Assembly: GCA_002307725.1 (NCBI GenBank)
Contig: DBUB01000010.1
Coordinates: forward strand, 916,009 to 980,008
DNA length: 64,000 bases
Direction of reading: 5' to 3'
Origin: Alphaproteobacteria bacterium UBA1301
Lineage (GTDB): Bacteria; Pseudomonadota; Alphaproteobacteria; Micropepsales; Micropepsaceae
The number at the start of each line of letters is the position of its first letter. The stretch's first letter is position 1. Shown in pieces: positions 9,942 through 18,844 of the stretch. The translations under genes and the position numbers were made by a program. The notes below the pieces were generated by a model. The model searched no databases, had not been told where the DNA came from, and worked only from the letters and a program-made list of their open reading frames with translations.

Positions 9942-10901
9942 ATGCCGCACGATAACTCCACCATTCGCGAAGCCAACGCCGTCGCCATTGCCGAGGCCGC
10001 ACAGCGTTTGCGCGACGGCGGGCTGGTCGCCTTTCCCACCGAGACGGTCTACGGCCTCGGCGCCGACGCCACCAACGGCACTGCGGTCGCCAGCATTTTC
10101 TCCGTCAAAGCGCGCCCGCGCATCAATCCGCTGATCGTTCATGTCAAGGATCAGGCGCAGGCGGCCGCGCATGTGGTGTTTTCGGGCCCGGCCGCGGACC
10201 TTGCCGAAGCCTTCTGGCCGGGACCGCTGACGCTCGTCTTGCCGCGCCGCGTCGACACGCCGTTGACGCTGCTGGTCAGCGCCGGGCTCGACACGGTCGC
10301 GATGCGCGCGCCCGCCAACCGAATTGCCCAAGCGCTGATCGCCGAAGCCGGTGTGCCGCTGGCCGCGCCCAGTGCCAATCCTTCCGGCACCGTCAGCCCG
10401 ACGCGCGCCAAACACGTCGCCGAGGGCTTTGGCGACAAGGTACTCATTCTCGATGGCGGCGCGACGGCGATCGGGGTTGAATCCACCGTGATCGGTTTCG
10501 GCCCCGACGGCGCGGTGATGTTGCGACCCGGCGGAACGCCGCGCGAAGCCATTGAGCGGATCGTCGGCCCGCTGCTGGCACCTATCCCCGGCGGCCCGGT
10601 GACCTCGCCTGGCCAGCTCAGCAGCCACTATGCGCCGCGCGCCCGCGTACGGCTCAACGCGACGGCCGCGGAGCCCGGCGAAGCCCTGCTCGGTTTCGGG
10701 CCTGAGGCGCCTGCCGGGATTTTGAACCTCAGCCCATCCGGCAATCTCACCGAAGCGGCGGCGCACCTCTTCGCCATGCTGCGTGCCCTTGATGCCGCCG
10801 CGGAGGCGATTGCCGTGATGCCAATTCCCGCAAACGGCCTCGGTGAAGCGATCAACGACCGGCTGAAGCGCGCCGCTGCGCCGCGAGGCCCTCATGTCTG
10901 A
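9942..10901 (+). CDS. tsaC: L-threonylcarbamoyladenylate synthase (Sua5 type)
   Basis: A 319-residue protein. The N-terminal YrdC domain starts with LRDGGLVAFPTETVYGLGADA and continues with the KARPRINPLIVHV nucleotide/threonine-binding loop and ANPSGTVSPT. A second domain after about residue 210 (PGGPVTSPGQLSSHYAPRARV) marks the longer Sua5 form rather than short TsaC. It makes threonylcarbamoyl-AMP for the universal t6A37 tRNA modification. Its 3' end overlaps the next gene by 8 bases, so both are likely cotranscribed. Confidence 0.93.
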   Translation: MPHDNSTIREANAVAIAEAAQRLRDGGLVAFPTETVYGLGADATNGTAVASIFSVKARPRINPLIVHVKDQAQAAAHVVFSGPAADLAEAFWPGPLTLVLPRRVDTPLTLLVSAGLDTVAMRAPANRIAQALIAEAGVPLAAPSANPSGTVSPTRAKHVAEGFGDKVLILDGGATAIGVESTVIGFGPDGAVMLRPGGTPREAIERIVGPLLAPIPGGPVTSPGQLSSHYAPRARVRLNATAAEPGEALLGFGPEAPAGILNLSPSGNLTEAAAHLFAMLRALDAAAEAIAVMPIPANGLGEAINDRLKRAAAPRGPHV

Positions 10902-12291
10902 CGTCTTCGCCCAACTGAAGGCCATTGTTGGGCCCAAGGGCTTTACCGAAGACCCGGCCGAGATCGCACCGCATCTGGAAGAATGGCGCAGCAAATATAC
11001 CGGCCGCTCGCCCCTATTGCTCAAGCCCGCTACGACGCAGGAAGTCTCGGCGGTCGTCGCGTTGTGCGCCCAAACCGGCACGGCGGTCGTACCCCAAGGC
11101 GGCAATACCGGCCTGGTCGGCGGCCAGATTCCGTTCCACGGCGAAATTCTGATCAGCCTGACGCGCCTGAACAAAATCCGCGGCCTCGATGTCAAAGATG
11201 CCAGCTTGGTTGCCGAAGCGGGCGTGGTGCTCACCACGGCGCAAAAGGCGGCGGACGATGCCCAGCTGATGGTGGCGCTGTCGCTCGCCTCCGAAGGCAC
11301 CACCACCATCGGCGGGTTGGTGTCGACCAATGCCGGCGGCGTCAATGTGCTGCGCTATGGCATGATGCGCGAGCAGGTGCTCGGTCTCGAAGTCGTGCTC
11401 GCCGATGGGCGGGTGCTCGATCTGCTGCGCTCTTTGCGCAAGGACAACAGCGGCTACGATTTGAAGCAGCTTTTTATCGGCGCCGAAGGCACGCTGGGGA
11501 TCGTCACCGCGGCCGCGTTGAAGCTGTTTCCTAAGCCCGAAGAACGCGCCACCGCCTTCGTCGCGGTGCCCGATGTTCATGCCGCAACGAACCTGCTGGC
11601 GATCTTGCAGCACCGCACCAACGGCCTGCTCAACGCCTTCGAACTGGTGAGCCGCAGCGGCCTCGACCTGGTGCTGGCGCACATTCCCGGCGCCAAAGAC
11701 CCGCTGGCAGCGCCCTCGCCCTGGTATGTGCTGTGCGAAGCGTCGGGCATCGCCGGCATCGGCGTGGTGTTCGAAAGCGCGCTGGAAAAGGCGCTGGAAG
11801 ACGGCGTTGCGGTGGACGCCGCGATTGCCGCCAGCGAAGCGCAGCGCGAAAATCTGTGGCGCCTGCGCGAATCCCTATCGGAGGCGCAGAAGCTGGAAGG
11901 CCCGTCGCTGAAGCACGACGTCTCGGTGCCGGTCAGCGCTGCTGCCAATTTCATCGCCACCGCCATTGCCGCCGTGACTCATCGCCTGCCGAGCGCGCGG
12001 CCGGTTCCGTTCGGCCATCTTGGCGACGGCAATCTGCATTTCAATTTCCAGATGGCGCGCGGCGCCGACGCGGACGCCTATCTCGCCCATTGGGACGAGA
12101 TCCAGCAGATCGTGCACGACATCGTTCACGAACACGGCGGCTCGTTCAGCGCCGAACACGGCGTCGGTGTGATGAAACGCGCAGCATTGAAACGTTACAA
12201 GAGCGCGGCTGAAGTCGAACTGATGCGCACACTGAAGCGCACGCTCGACCCCAAGAACATTCTCAATCCCGGCAAGCTGGTTCCGGACTGA
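10894..12291 (+). CDS. FAD-binding oxidase (GlcD / D-2-hydroxyglutarate or D-lactate dehydrogenase family)
   Basis: A 465-residue flavoprotein. The PCMH-type FAD domain includes VVPQGGNTGLVGGQIP and GLVSTNAGGVNVLRYGMMRE, plus LFIGAEGTLGIVTAAALKLFP. The FAD-oxidase C domain ends with FGHLGDGNLHFNF, the metal-binding HGGSFSAEHGVG, and the family tail LDPKNILNPGKLVPD. It oxidises a D-2-hydroxy acid to the 2-oxo acid, passing electrons to the respiratory chain or an ETF. The exact substrate (D-lactate, D-2-hydroxyglutarate, glycolate) is not readable. It overlaps tsaC by 8 bases. Confidence 0.92.
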   Translation: MSDVFAQLKAIVGPKGFTEDPAEIAPHLEEWRSKYTGRSPLLLKPATTQEVSAVVALCAQTGTAVVPQGGNTGLVGGQIPFHGEILISLTRLNKIRGLDVKDASLVAEAGVVLTTAQKAADDAQLMVALSLASEGTTTIGGLVSTNAGGVNVLRYGMMREQVLGLEVVLADGRVLDLLRSLRKDNSGYDLKQLFIGAEGTLGIVTAAALKLFPKPEERATAFVAVPDVHAATNLLAILQHRTNGLLNAFELVSRSGLDLVLAHIPGAKDPLAAPSPWYVLCEASGIAGIGVVFESALEKALEDGVAVDAAIAASEAQRENLWRLRESLSEAQKLEGPSLKHDVSVPVSAAANFIATAIAAVTHRLPSARPVPFGHLGDGNLHFNFQMARGADADAYLAHWDEIQQIVHDIVHEHGGSFSAEHGVGVMKRAALKRYKSAAEVELMRTLKRTLDPKNILNPGKLVPD

Positions 12292-12298
12292 CAGGCAT

Positions 12299-12350
12299 AG
12301 AGCGCTTTCAGGAAAAGTGGAAACCGGTTTTCCGTCCGAAAGCGCGACAA
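12299..12350. repeat. Rhizobial-type palindromic element
   Basis: GAGCGCTTTCAGGAAAAGTG...CGGTTTTCCGTCCGAAAGCGC forms an imperfect palindrome (GCGCTTTC...GAAAGCGC with GGAAAA...TTTTCC inside). It matches the widely dispersed intergenic element of rhizobial genomes and the inverted copy at 8269-8320. It sits in the 332-base gap before modA, which otherwise holds only a putative promoter. Confidence 0.75.
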
Positions 12351-12567
12351 CCAAAGAATCCAAATGTGTGTTGTAAGTGCCGCAACGGGAAGTTTCCTGG
12401 TGGTGCGACACTGTCACGTTTGCGCGTCGCCGCTGCTCCCGATTTGCGCACCCCGGACCGGCGCCTGCCGATTTCCCATGCGCTCGGATACGTTCCAACG
12501 CCTGCGTTGCCGCCGTTTTAAGCGTTTGCGCCTGTCGTGCCGTCACGACTCATGTCGCCCTTACGCG

Positions 12568-12595
12568 TTGACAGCGTCTGCTTACATGCTATCCC
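12568..12595 (+). promoter_or_regulatory. Putative sigma-70 promoter for modA
   Basis: TTGACA at 12568-12573 and TATCCC at 12590-12595 are spaced by 16 bases, about 30 bases ahead of the modA start. The -10 is a poor match, so this is a tentative call. No clear ModE-type palindrome was recognised. Confidence 0.4.
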
Positions 12596-12623
12596 GCAAA
12601 CCGACACCAATTCGGAGGTCATT

Positions 12624-13397
12624 ATGGGTTTGCTTCGAGCATCGCGTTTCCTCGCAGCCGCATTCGTTGCGGTTGCCGTCTCGGCCGGGGCGTGGGCCGC
12701 CGACGTGACGTTCTTCGCCGCCGCCTCGCTGTCGAACGCGTTGCCGGAAATCGCCGCCGCGTACAAACAGCAGACCGGCAACACGGTGAAATTCTCCTTT
12801 GCCGCCTCGTCGATCCTAGCGCGCCAGATCGAAGCCTCGCCGGGTGCGGACCTCTTCATGTCGGCCGACTCGGACTGGATGGATTATCTCGACAGCCGCG
12901 GCTTAGTGAACCACGCCACCCGCAAGACGCTGCTTTCCACGCATCTGGTGCTGATCGCTCCGGCATCATCGACCACCACGCTCAAGATCGCGCCTTATTT
13001 CGATATTCTCGGCGCGCTGAAAGGCGGACGGCTTGCCGTTGCCGATCCGGATTCAGTGCCGGCCGGCAAATACGCCAAATCGGCGCTGACCTCGCTTGGC
13101 GTCTGGAACACGGTGGTCAATCGTCTGGCGCAGGCTGAAAACGTGCGCGTGGCGCTGGCTTATGTGGCGCGCGGCGAAACCCCGCTCGGGATCGTCTACA
13201 CCACCGACGCCCTCGTCGATCCCAAGGTCAAGATCGTCGACACCTTCCCCGACAAAACGCACGCCCCGATCGTCTATCCTGCCGCGCTGACCAAGGACGC
13301 TAAGCCGGGCGCCAAGGCGTTCCTCGATTTCCTCAGCGGCCCGCAGGCGCGCGTCATCTTCGTCAAATATGGTTTTGAAATTCGTGGGGGCAAATAA
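12624..13397 (+). CDS. modA: Molybdate-type ABC transporter substrate-binding protein
   Basis: A 257-residue periplasmic protein with signal peptide MGLLRASRFLAAAFVAVAVS ending at AWA. The mature part begins DVTFFAAASLSNALPEIAAAY, a ModA signature. FSFAASSILARQIEASPGADLFMSAD holds the oxyanion-contacting Ser residues, and VALAYVARGETPLGIVYTTDA is typical of the C-lobe. The ATG at 12624 follows a clear GGAGG. No modB or modC is adjacent. A porin follows 3 bases later instead, so the ligand could be molybdate or another oxyanion. Confidence 0.87.
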   Translation: MGLLRASRFLAAAFVAVAVSAGAWAADVTFFAAASLSNALPEIAAAYKQQTGNTVKFSFAASSILARQIEASPGADLFMSADSDWMDYLDSRGLVNHATRKTLLSTHLVLIAPASSTTTLKIAPYFDILGALKGGRLAVADPDSVPAGKYAKSALTSLGVWNTVVNRLAQAENVRVALAYVARGETPLGIVYTTDALVDPKVKIVDTFPDKTHAPIVYPAALTKDAKPGAKAFLDFLSGPQARVIFVKYGFEIRGGK

Positions 13398-13400
13398 CCG

Positions 13401-15020
13401 ATGAAAACGCGTGTCATTCTCCTCGCCACCGCCGCCTTCGCCGCGCTGGCCGTTCCCGCGCTCGCCGACAACGCTTCGGTGGAATCGCGCCTCGACGCCC
13501 TGCAGAAGCTGATTGAAAATCAGCAGGCGCAAATCGAAGCGCAGAAGTCTGAAATCGCTACGTTGAAAAAGTCGATGGGCGGCAAGAAGGGCAAGGCGCC
13601 CTCTGCCGGAACCTCCGCCGCGCTGCCGCCTCCTGCGCCCGCACCAGCGCCCGTTCCGGCTGCGCTTGAGACCAAAGTCGCTGATCAGCAGGCGGCCATC
13701 GACGCCCTCACCCAGCAGCTTGAGGCTGACGAGAACAGCGCGCGGCTGACCAAGCAGGAGGCGCCGGTGTGGAGTCTGGCGGGCGGACGGCCCACCATCA
13801 CGTCGTCGGACGGCCGCTTCTCGCTCGCCATTCGCACCCTGGTGCAATACGACCAGGGCTATTATTCGCAAAGCGCTGGTGCGAAATCACTCGCCGCCGC
13901 CAACGGACCCGATCTGTCGAGCGGTGGCAATTTCCGCCGCGCCTGGCTCGGTGTCCAAGGCAAGCTGTTCGGCGATTGGTCGTATTACCTCAACTACGAT
14001 TTCGGCGGCAGCAACACCGAAGGTCCCGGCCACATCCAGCAAGTCTGGCTGCAATATGACGGGCTGGGGCCATTCGCGCTGCGCGTCGGCGCGTTCTCGC
14101 CGTCAAACGGATTGGAAGACGCCACTAGCGCTGGCGACACCATCTTCCTCGAACGCACGGCGCCCGCCGATTCCGCACGCAACCTCGCCGGTGGCGACGG
14201 CCGCAATGCGGTTTCGCTGGTGTATACGGATGATCGCTTCTTCGGCTCGATCGCTTATTCCGGCAACAAGATCCAAGACTCCGGCGCGTTCGACGAGCAA
14301 CAGGCCGCCATCGGCCGCCTCGCCGGCCTCTTCTACAAATCCGACGATCTCAATCTCTTGGCCAGCCTTGGCGGGTCGTACGTCTTCAAACCGGCGGATA
14401 CAGCTGCGGGTGCGATGGGCGGCGGCACCATCAGCTTGAGTTCGGCGCCGGAAATCACCGTCGACAACACCGCCACCAAGTTCGTCACCACCGGCGCGAT
14501 CGCCTCGGATCATTCCTGGCAATGGGGCGCCGAAGCGGCCGGCAATTGGAAGAGCCTTTACGCCCAAGGCGGTTATTTCCGCTATGGCATCGATCTGCGC
14601 ACCTCCAAGGCGGCTTACGGCTTCAACGGCTGGTACGGCCTCGCCACTTGGATCCTGACCGGCGAAAGCCGCCCGTACAACGCGACGACCGGCGCCTTCG
14701 CCAATCCCAAGCCGCGCATTCCGTTCTCGCTGAACGGCGGCGGCTATGGCGCGTGGGAATTGGCGGCGCGTTTCAGCAATCTCAATTTCAACGACAATGC
14801 CGGCGTGGCTGGCAAGGCCCTTCCCACTGGCGGCCTGCGCGGCGGCAATCAGAAAATCTGGACGCTGGGGATCAACTGGTATCCGGTCTCCGCGGTCAAG
14901 ATCGAAGCGCAATACCAAGCTATCGACATCAACCGTCTCGGTACCAAAGGCACAGTCACCAACACCCAAGTTGGCCAGAACCTGTCAACCTTTGCCCTGC
15001 GGACGCAGGTGTCGTTCTGA
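13401..15020 (+). CDS. OprP/OprO-like oxyanion porin
   Basis: A 539-residue outer-membrane protein. A signal peptide (to about residue 22, ALA) is followed by a coiled coil (SRLDALQKLIENQQAQIEAQ, residues about 27-60), a Lys/Pro-rich linker, a second short coil, and a beta-barrel from about 150. The barrel shows GDWSYYLNYDFGG and VWLQYDGLGPFALRVGAFSP, typical of the phosphate-selective porin O and P family, and ends in Phe. The N-terminal coil probably trimerises in the periplasm. It is 3 bases from modA, so the pair likely forms one transport operon ending at the terminator at 15046. Confidence 0.85.
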   Translation: MKTRVILLATAAFAALAVPALADNASVESRLDALQKLIENQQAQIEAQKSEIATLKKSMGGKKGKAPSAGTSAALPPPAPAPAPVPAALETKVADQQAAIDALTQQLEADENSARLTKQEAPVWSLAGGRPTITSSDGRFSLAIRTLVQYDQGYYSQSAGAKSLAAANGPDLSSGGNFRRAWLGVQGKLFGDWSYYLNYDFGGSNTEGPGHIQQVWLQYDGLGPFALRVGAFSPSNGLEDATSAGDTIFLERTAPADSARNLAGGDGRNAVSLVYTDDRFFGSIAYSGNKIQDSGAFDEQQAAIGRLAGLFYKSDDLNLLASLGGSYVFKPADTAAGAMGGGTISLSSAPEITVDNTATKFVTTGAIASDHSWQWGAEAAGNWKSLYAQGGYFRYGIDLRTSKAAYGFNGWYGLATWILTGESRPYNATTGAFANPKPRIPFSLNGGGYGAWELAARFSNLNFNDNAGVAGKALPTGGLRGGNQKIWTLGINWYPVSAVKIEAQYQAIDINRLGTKGTVTNTQVGQNLSTFALRTQVSF

Positions 15021-15045
15021 ACACCTTCTGGCGGAAAAGGAGACT

Positions 15046-15074
15046 GGCCCCGGCGCAATCCGGGGCCTTTTTTT
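15046..15074 (+). terminator. Intrinsic terminator after the porin gene
   Basis: GGCCCCGG (15046-15053) and CCGGGGCC (15060-15067) form a perfect 8-bp stem with a 6-base loop, followed by seven T residues. It overlaps the last bases of the convergent glucan synthase gene. Confidence 0.9.
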
Positions 15075-17724
15075 ATGCCGCTTTCACCAGTGACTTTGGC
15101 GTTTCGTCCGGCAGGCCCCGATCTTTCGCCAGCCCGCGCGCCGAGATGGCGGCGGTGACCACGGTGGCGGCGTAAGGCAAGCTCTGCACCACCAGCATGA
15201 TGATCCATAGCCACGCGGCGGGATCGTCGAAGCGGCCCGTTTCCATCACCGACACGATCGCCAGCACGCAGAATCCGAGCAGCGTGGTTTCCTGCCAGAC
15301 CCCGCGCAAGGCCTGACTCAACATTGCTTCGTCGGCGCATTTGGGGGTGCGGAAGAACGGCGTACCGCTGGTGAAGATGCCGCTCCACACCGCTTTGGCC
15401 ACCACATGCGTCAGCGATAAGCCCGCGACCGAAGCCATCACCGCGCCGCGCATGCCCGAACGCACCTTCTGCGGATAAAGCAGCAGCGTCTTCGCCATTT
15501 TGGCGGCGAACAGGGCCAGCGCGGCGGCGGACAGCACCGGCATCGGCACATCGACATACCGCGGCGCCGCCCACATCGCGAAACTCCAGCCGAGCGCGAC
15601 GAAGGTGATGATCATGCCGAGGCCGTCCGACATCCATGGCAGCCAGCCGGACAAGAAGTGATAACGCTGTGCCCAGGATAGCTTGGTCGAGCCGCCAAAA
15701 ATCGCGCCCGCGTGCCGCTTCATGATCTGCATGGCGCCGTAGACCCAGCGGTAGCGCTGGCCCTGAAACGATTTCAGCGTATCGGGGATGAGACCCTTGC
15801 CCATCGAGACCGGCAGATAGGCGGCGCCATAACCCGCCTCGAACAGCCTAAGACCGAGTTCGGTGTCTTCGGTGATGCACCAAGTGGCCCAGCCACCGAC
15901 CTCTTCCAGCTTGTCCTTGCGCACGATGGTCATGGTGCCGTGCTGAATGATGGCGTCGCTCTCGTTGCGCTCGACCATGCCGATCTGGAAGAAGCCACGA
16001 TATTCCTCGTAGCACATCGCCTTGAACAGGCTGCTTGCCGCATCGGAATAATCCTGCGGGCCCTGCACGATGGCGATGCGTTCGTCGGCAAAATAGGGCA
16101 GCGTCAGCCGCATCCAGTTGGGGTCGACATGATAGTCGCTGTCGATCACCGCGATGTATTTGGCCTCGGAAGCGGTCACCGAGGTGGCGATATTGAGCGC
16201 GCCCGCCTTGAATCCTTTGACGTTGTCGCAATGGAAGAAACGAAAACGCTGCCCCAACGTGGCGCAATGGGCTTCCACCGGCTTCCAGGTTTCCTCGTCC
16301 GGCGTGTTGTTGTCGAGGACGATGACTTCGTAGTTCTCGTAATCGAGCCGCGCCAGCGCGTTCAGCGTCGCGATCAGCATCTCCGGCGGTTCGTTGTAGC
16401 AAGGCACATGCACCGAGACCATTGGCGCGTTTTCGGAAATCTCGGCCCGTACCGCGCGCCGGTCCACCCGCCATAGCACCGAGGCAAGTTCGATGCCTTC
16501 GGTGAGGATGACGATCGACGCTAGCAGCACCAACGGGCTCATCGCCAGGATCATCGCGATGTTGGCGGGATCGACGTAATTGAGCGTGACGGCATCGAAC
16601 AGCAAGAGAATGCCGGTCGTCACCAGGGCCACCAGTCCGCCGATCACGACATAACCGGTCGAGCGCACTCGCGGCATCCGCCCCAAAATGAAGAGGCCAA
16701 GCAAGAGCGAGACGATCGACGCGATCAGAGTGTATTTGCGCCACTCGGGGAACGAGCGCACATCGCCGGTGAAGTTGAACTTCGGCTTACCTTCGGCGTT
16801 GAACAGGCCCCAATACGCGCCGACGCCGCCGCCCTTGCCTTCGATCGCGGCCTTCCACGGCTGATCGTAAGCTTCGATGATGTAGTAGTCATAGCCTTTG
16901 TCGAGCGCGAGCTGCACGAAGTTGCGCGTAAAATAAGCCTGATTGGCGAGCGAGGCTTCGGCGTTTCCTTTGGTCCAACCCTGACTCGGCCAGCCGACTT
17001 CGCCAATGACGATCGGCTTGTCGGGAAACTCGTCCTGGACATGATTGTAGGCGCCCTGGAGGAACCCGGTGGCGGTGCGAACGTCGGCGCCTTCCCAATA
17101 GGGTAACAGGTGGACAAAGATGACGTCGCAATATTCACCGATCTCGGGATGGAGCAGCCAACTCGACCAAGTTTCCGCCGTGGTCACCTTGATGCGGGCG
17201 GGCAGCGCGCGGCGGATGCGCTTGATATAGCCGTTGAGCTGGTCGCCGGAAACGTCACCACGCATCACGGCTTCGTTGCCGACGATGACGCGGTCGATCA
17301 CTCGCCGGTTGGCGAGAATGACCGAGAGCGCTTTGTCCATCTCGATCTCGTTCTTGTCGAGATCGGCGCCAATCCAGATGCCGAGCGACACGGTCAGCCC
17401 GTAGCGCCGCGCGATTTCCGGCACTTTGTCGAGGCCGTAGTTGACCGTGTAGGTGCGGATATGGCCGGTGAAGCGCGACAGCTCGGCCATGTCGTCGTCG
17501 ATGCGCTCGGGCGGAACATGCTTGAGCTGGGCGCTGTCGTAGGTGTGGCTCGGGTAATAGGTGACCCCGCGCACGAGGCCGTCCCATTCCGGCGCCATCA
17601 CCGTGTAGTCGCGGCTGGCCCAGAACAACGCGCTGGCCGAAACGACCAGCAGCAGCGCGACGGCAATCCTGAGCGCACCGCCCCCCAAACGGCCGCGCAG
17701 GAGATGAGCCAGCCTTTCAATCAC
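15073..17724 (-). CDS. Bifunctional GH17-like / GT2 beta-glucan synthase
   Basis: An 883-residue inner-membrane protein. A TM helix (about 18-36) is followed by a GH17-type domain (about 50-320) with VIVGNEAVMRGD (acid/base Glu near 149) and IVIGEVGWPSQG (nucleophile Glu near 239). After two or three TM helices comes a processive GT2 domain with DNNTPDEETW, DSDYHVD (about 528), TEDTELGLRLFEAGYG (about 618) and QRYRWVYG (about 658), then C-terminal helices. This layout matches the NdvB/NdvC-type proteins for cyclic or branched beta-1,3(1,6)-glucans, with the GH17 part acting as transglycosylase. The likely product is a periplasmic or exported beta-glucan. It may be cotranscribed with the FKBP gene 12 bases upstream. 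Confidence 0.88.
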   Translation of the reverse strand: MIERLAHLLRGRLGGGALRIAVALLLVVSASALFWASRDYTVMAPEWDGLVRGVTYYPSHTYDSAQLKHVPPERIDDDMAELSRFTGHIRTYTVNYGLDKVPEIARRYGLTVSLGIWIGADLDKNEIEMDKALSVILANRRVIDRVIVGNEAVMRGDVSGDQLNGYIKRIRRALPARIKVTTAETWSSWLLHPEIGEYCDVIFVHLLPYWEGADVRTATGFLQGAYNHVQDEFPDKPIVIGEVGWPSQGWTKGNAEASLANQAYFTRNFVQLALDKGYDYYIIEAYDQPWKAAIEGKGGGVGAYWGLFNAEGKPKFNFTGDVRSFPEWRKYTLIASIVSLLLGLFILGRMPRVRSTGYVVIGGLVALVTTGILLLFDAVTLNYVDPANIAMILAMSPLVLLASIVILTEGIELASVLWRVDRRAVRAEISENAPMVSVHVPCYNEPPEMLIATLNALARLDYENYEVIVLDNNTPDEETWKPVEAHCATLGQRFRFFHCDNVKGFKAGALNIATSVTASEAKYIAVIDSDYHVDPNWMRLTLPYFADERIAIVQGPQDYSDAASSLFKAMCYEEYRGFFQIGMVERNESDAIIQHGTMTIVRKDKLEEVGGWATWCITEDTELGLRLFEAGYGAAYLPVSMGKGLIPDTLKSFQGQRYRWVYGAMQIMKRHAGAIFGGSTKLSWAQRYHFLSGWLPWMSDGLGMIITFVALGWSFAMWAAPRYVDVPMPVLSAAALALFAAKMAKTLLLYPQKVRSGMRGAVMASVAGLSLTHVVAKAVWSGIFTSGTPFFRTPKCADEAMLSQALRGVWQETTLLGFCVLAIVSVMETGRFDDPAAWLWIIMLVVQSLPYAATVVTAAISARGLAKDRGLPDETPKSLVKAA

Positions 17725-17736
17725 GATAGCGTTCGC

Positions 17737-18285
17737 CTAGTTGCCGTCGTCCGGTCCCAGGTCCTCGCCGGCATGTTTGTCGTCCGGATTGTTGGGATCA
17801 GAGGGACGCAGCCGCGGCGGCGTCACCTTCATCAGTTCCACTTCGAACACCAGCGTCTGCAGCGGTGGGATCGTCGGCGGAGAACCGGCTTCGCCGTAGC
17901 CGAGCTTGTAGGGGATCACGATCTGCCAGCGGTCGCCAACCTTCATCAGCGTCAGCGCCTCGGACCAGCCGGAAATCAGCGAATTGGCCTTGAAACGGAC
18001 CGGCATGCCCTCTTCGGTGCCGTCGAATTTTTCGCCGTTGATGAGGGTGCCGGTGTAGTAGACGGTCACATAGTCGGACGGGCGCGGCCGCAGGCCATAT
18101 CCGCTCTTCAGAATCTGGTAGCGCAGGCCCGACGGTTTGATCACCGCACCCGGCTTGCCCAGGTGCGTCGCGTCCCAACTCGCCAGGAAGGCCTGGTTGG
18201 CAGCCGGAGACAGCTTGGGGTCCGCCGCTTGGGCCGTGACCGTCGTGGCCGCGAGTAGGACCGCCAAAATCAGTGCAAAACGCAT
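17737..18285 (-). CDS. Periplasmic FKBP-type peptidyl-prolyl isomerase
   Basis: A 182-residue protein with signal peptide MRFALILAVLLAATTVTAQA. The FKBP core includes YVTVYYTGTLINGEKFDGTEE, LISGWSEALTLMKVGDRWQIVIP and KLGYGEAGSPPTIPPLQTLVFEVELM, all canonical binding-pocket segments. An acidic C-terminal tail (DPNNPDDKHAGEDLGPDD) follows. It catalyses prolyl isomerisation during folding of exported proteins. The ATG at 18285 has GGAAGAGGAAT upstream. Confidence 0.93.
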   Translation of the reverse strand: MRFALILAVLLAATTVTAQAADPKLSPAANQAFLASWDATHLGKPGAVIKPSGLRYQILKSGYGLRPRPSDYVTVYYTGTLINGEKFDGTEEGMPVRFKANSLISGWSEALTLMKVGDRWQIVIPYKLGYGEAGSPPTIPPLQTLVFEVELMKVTPPRLRPSDPNNPDDKHAGEDLGPDDGN

Positions 18286-18449
18286 GTTGATTCCTCTTCC
18301 CTGAAGCATGACCGGAATCGGACAGCGCCGTTCCGACGGCCACGCGACATACCATAGCCGGACGCAACGCGCGCCCGGTGCCCTTCCTCAGATGCGCCAC
18401 AGAATAACCCATAGGCAGGCCTGGTGCGCCAGCCTAATTATCGCGGCCG

Positions 18450-18842
18450 TTAATTATCCCGGCCGCGCAATAGCCGCCCCAGGAGTCCGCGTTTTTTGCC
18501 CGGCTTGCCAAGAACGGCGCCGATATGCCCGGCGTGCGAGCCCCGCGGCACCGGGTCGCTGACCTTTTTCGATGGCAGGGTGTCCGGGAATCGCGGCCGT
18601 TCGGGCAGCAACGGGGCGGCAAAGTCCGGCATCGGCGCAGGAGATTCGCCACGCCGGAGCGGCCGGATCGAACGGGTGGCGTAGCGCGTCTGCCAGTCCT
18701 CGTCCGGGTCCACCACGGGACGCGGTCGCGGGGCCAGCGGCAGCTTCGCACCGGTGGCCGCAAACTGGCGCGCCTTCACATCTTGGATGAACCGGTCCAT
18801 GCGATCGACGGCCTCGGCAAAGCGCGATCCAGAATCCGCCAT
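18450..18842 (-). CDS. Small hypothetical protein paired with the Ntn-hydrolase candidate
   Basis: A 130-residue protein that I do not recognise. It starts with an amphipathic helix (FAEAVDRMDRFIQDVKARQF), continues with a Pro/Arg-rich, probably disordered middle, and ends in a strongly basic tail (GKPGKKRGLLGRLLRGRDN). It lies 2 bases downstream of the proteasome-like gene on the same strand, so the two are surely cotranscribed. A partner, adaptor or substrate role is an inference from this pairing only. Confidence 0.65.
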   Translation of the reverse strand: MADSGSRFAEAVDRMDRFIQDVKARQFAATGAKLPLAPRPRPVVDPDEDWQTRYATRSIRPLRRGESPAPMPDFAAPLLPERPRFPDTLPSKKVSDPVPRGSHAGHIGAVLGKPGKKRGLLGRLLRGRDN

Positions 18843-18844
18843 GG

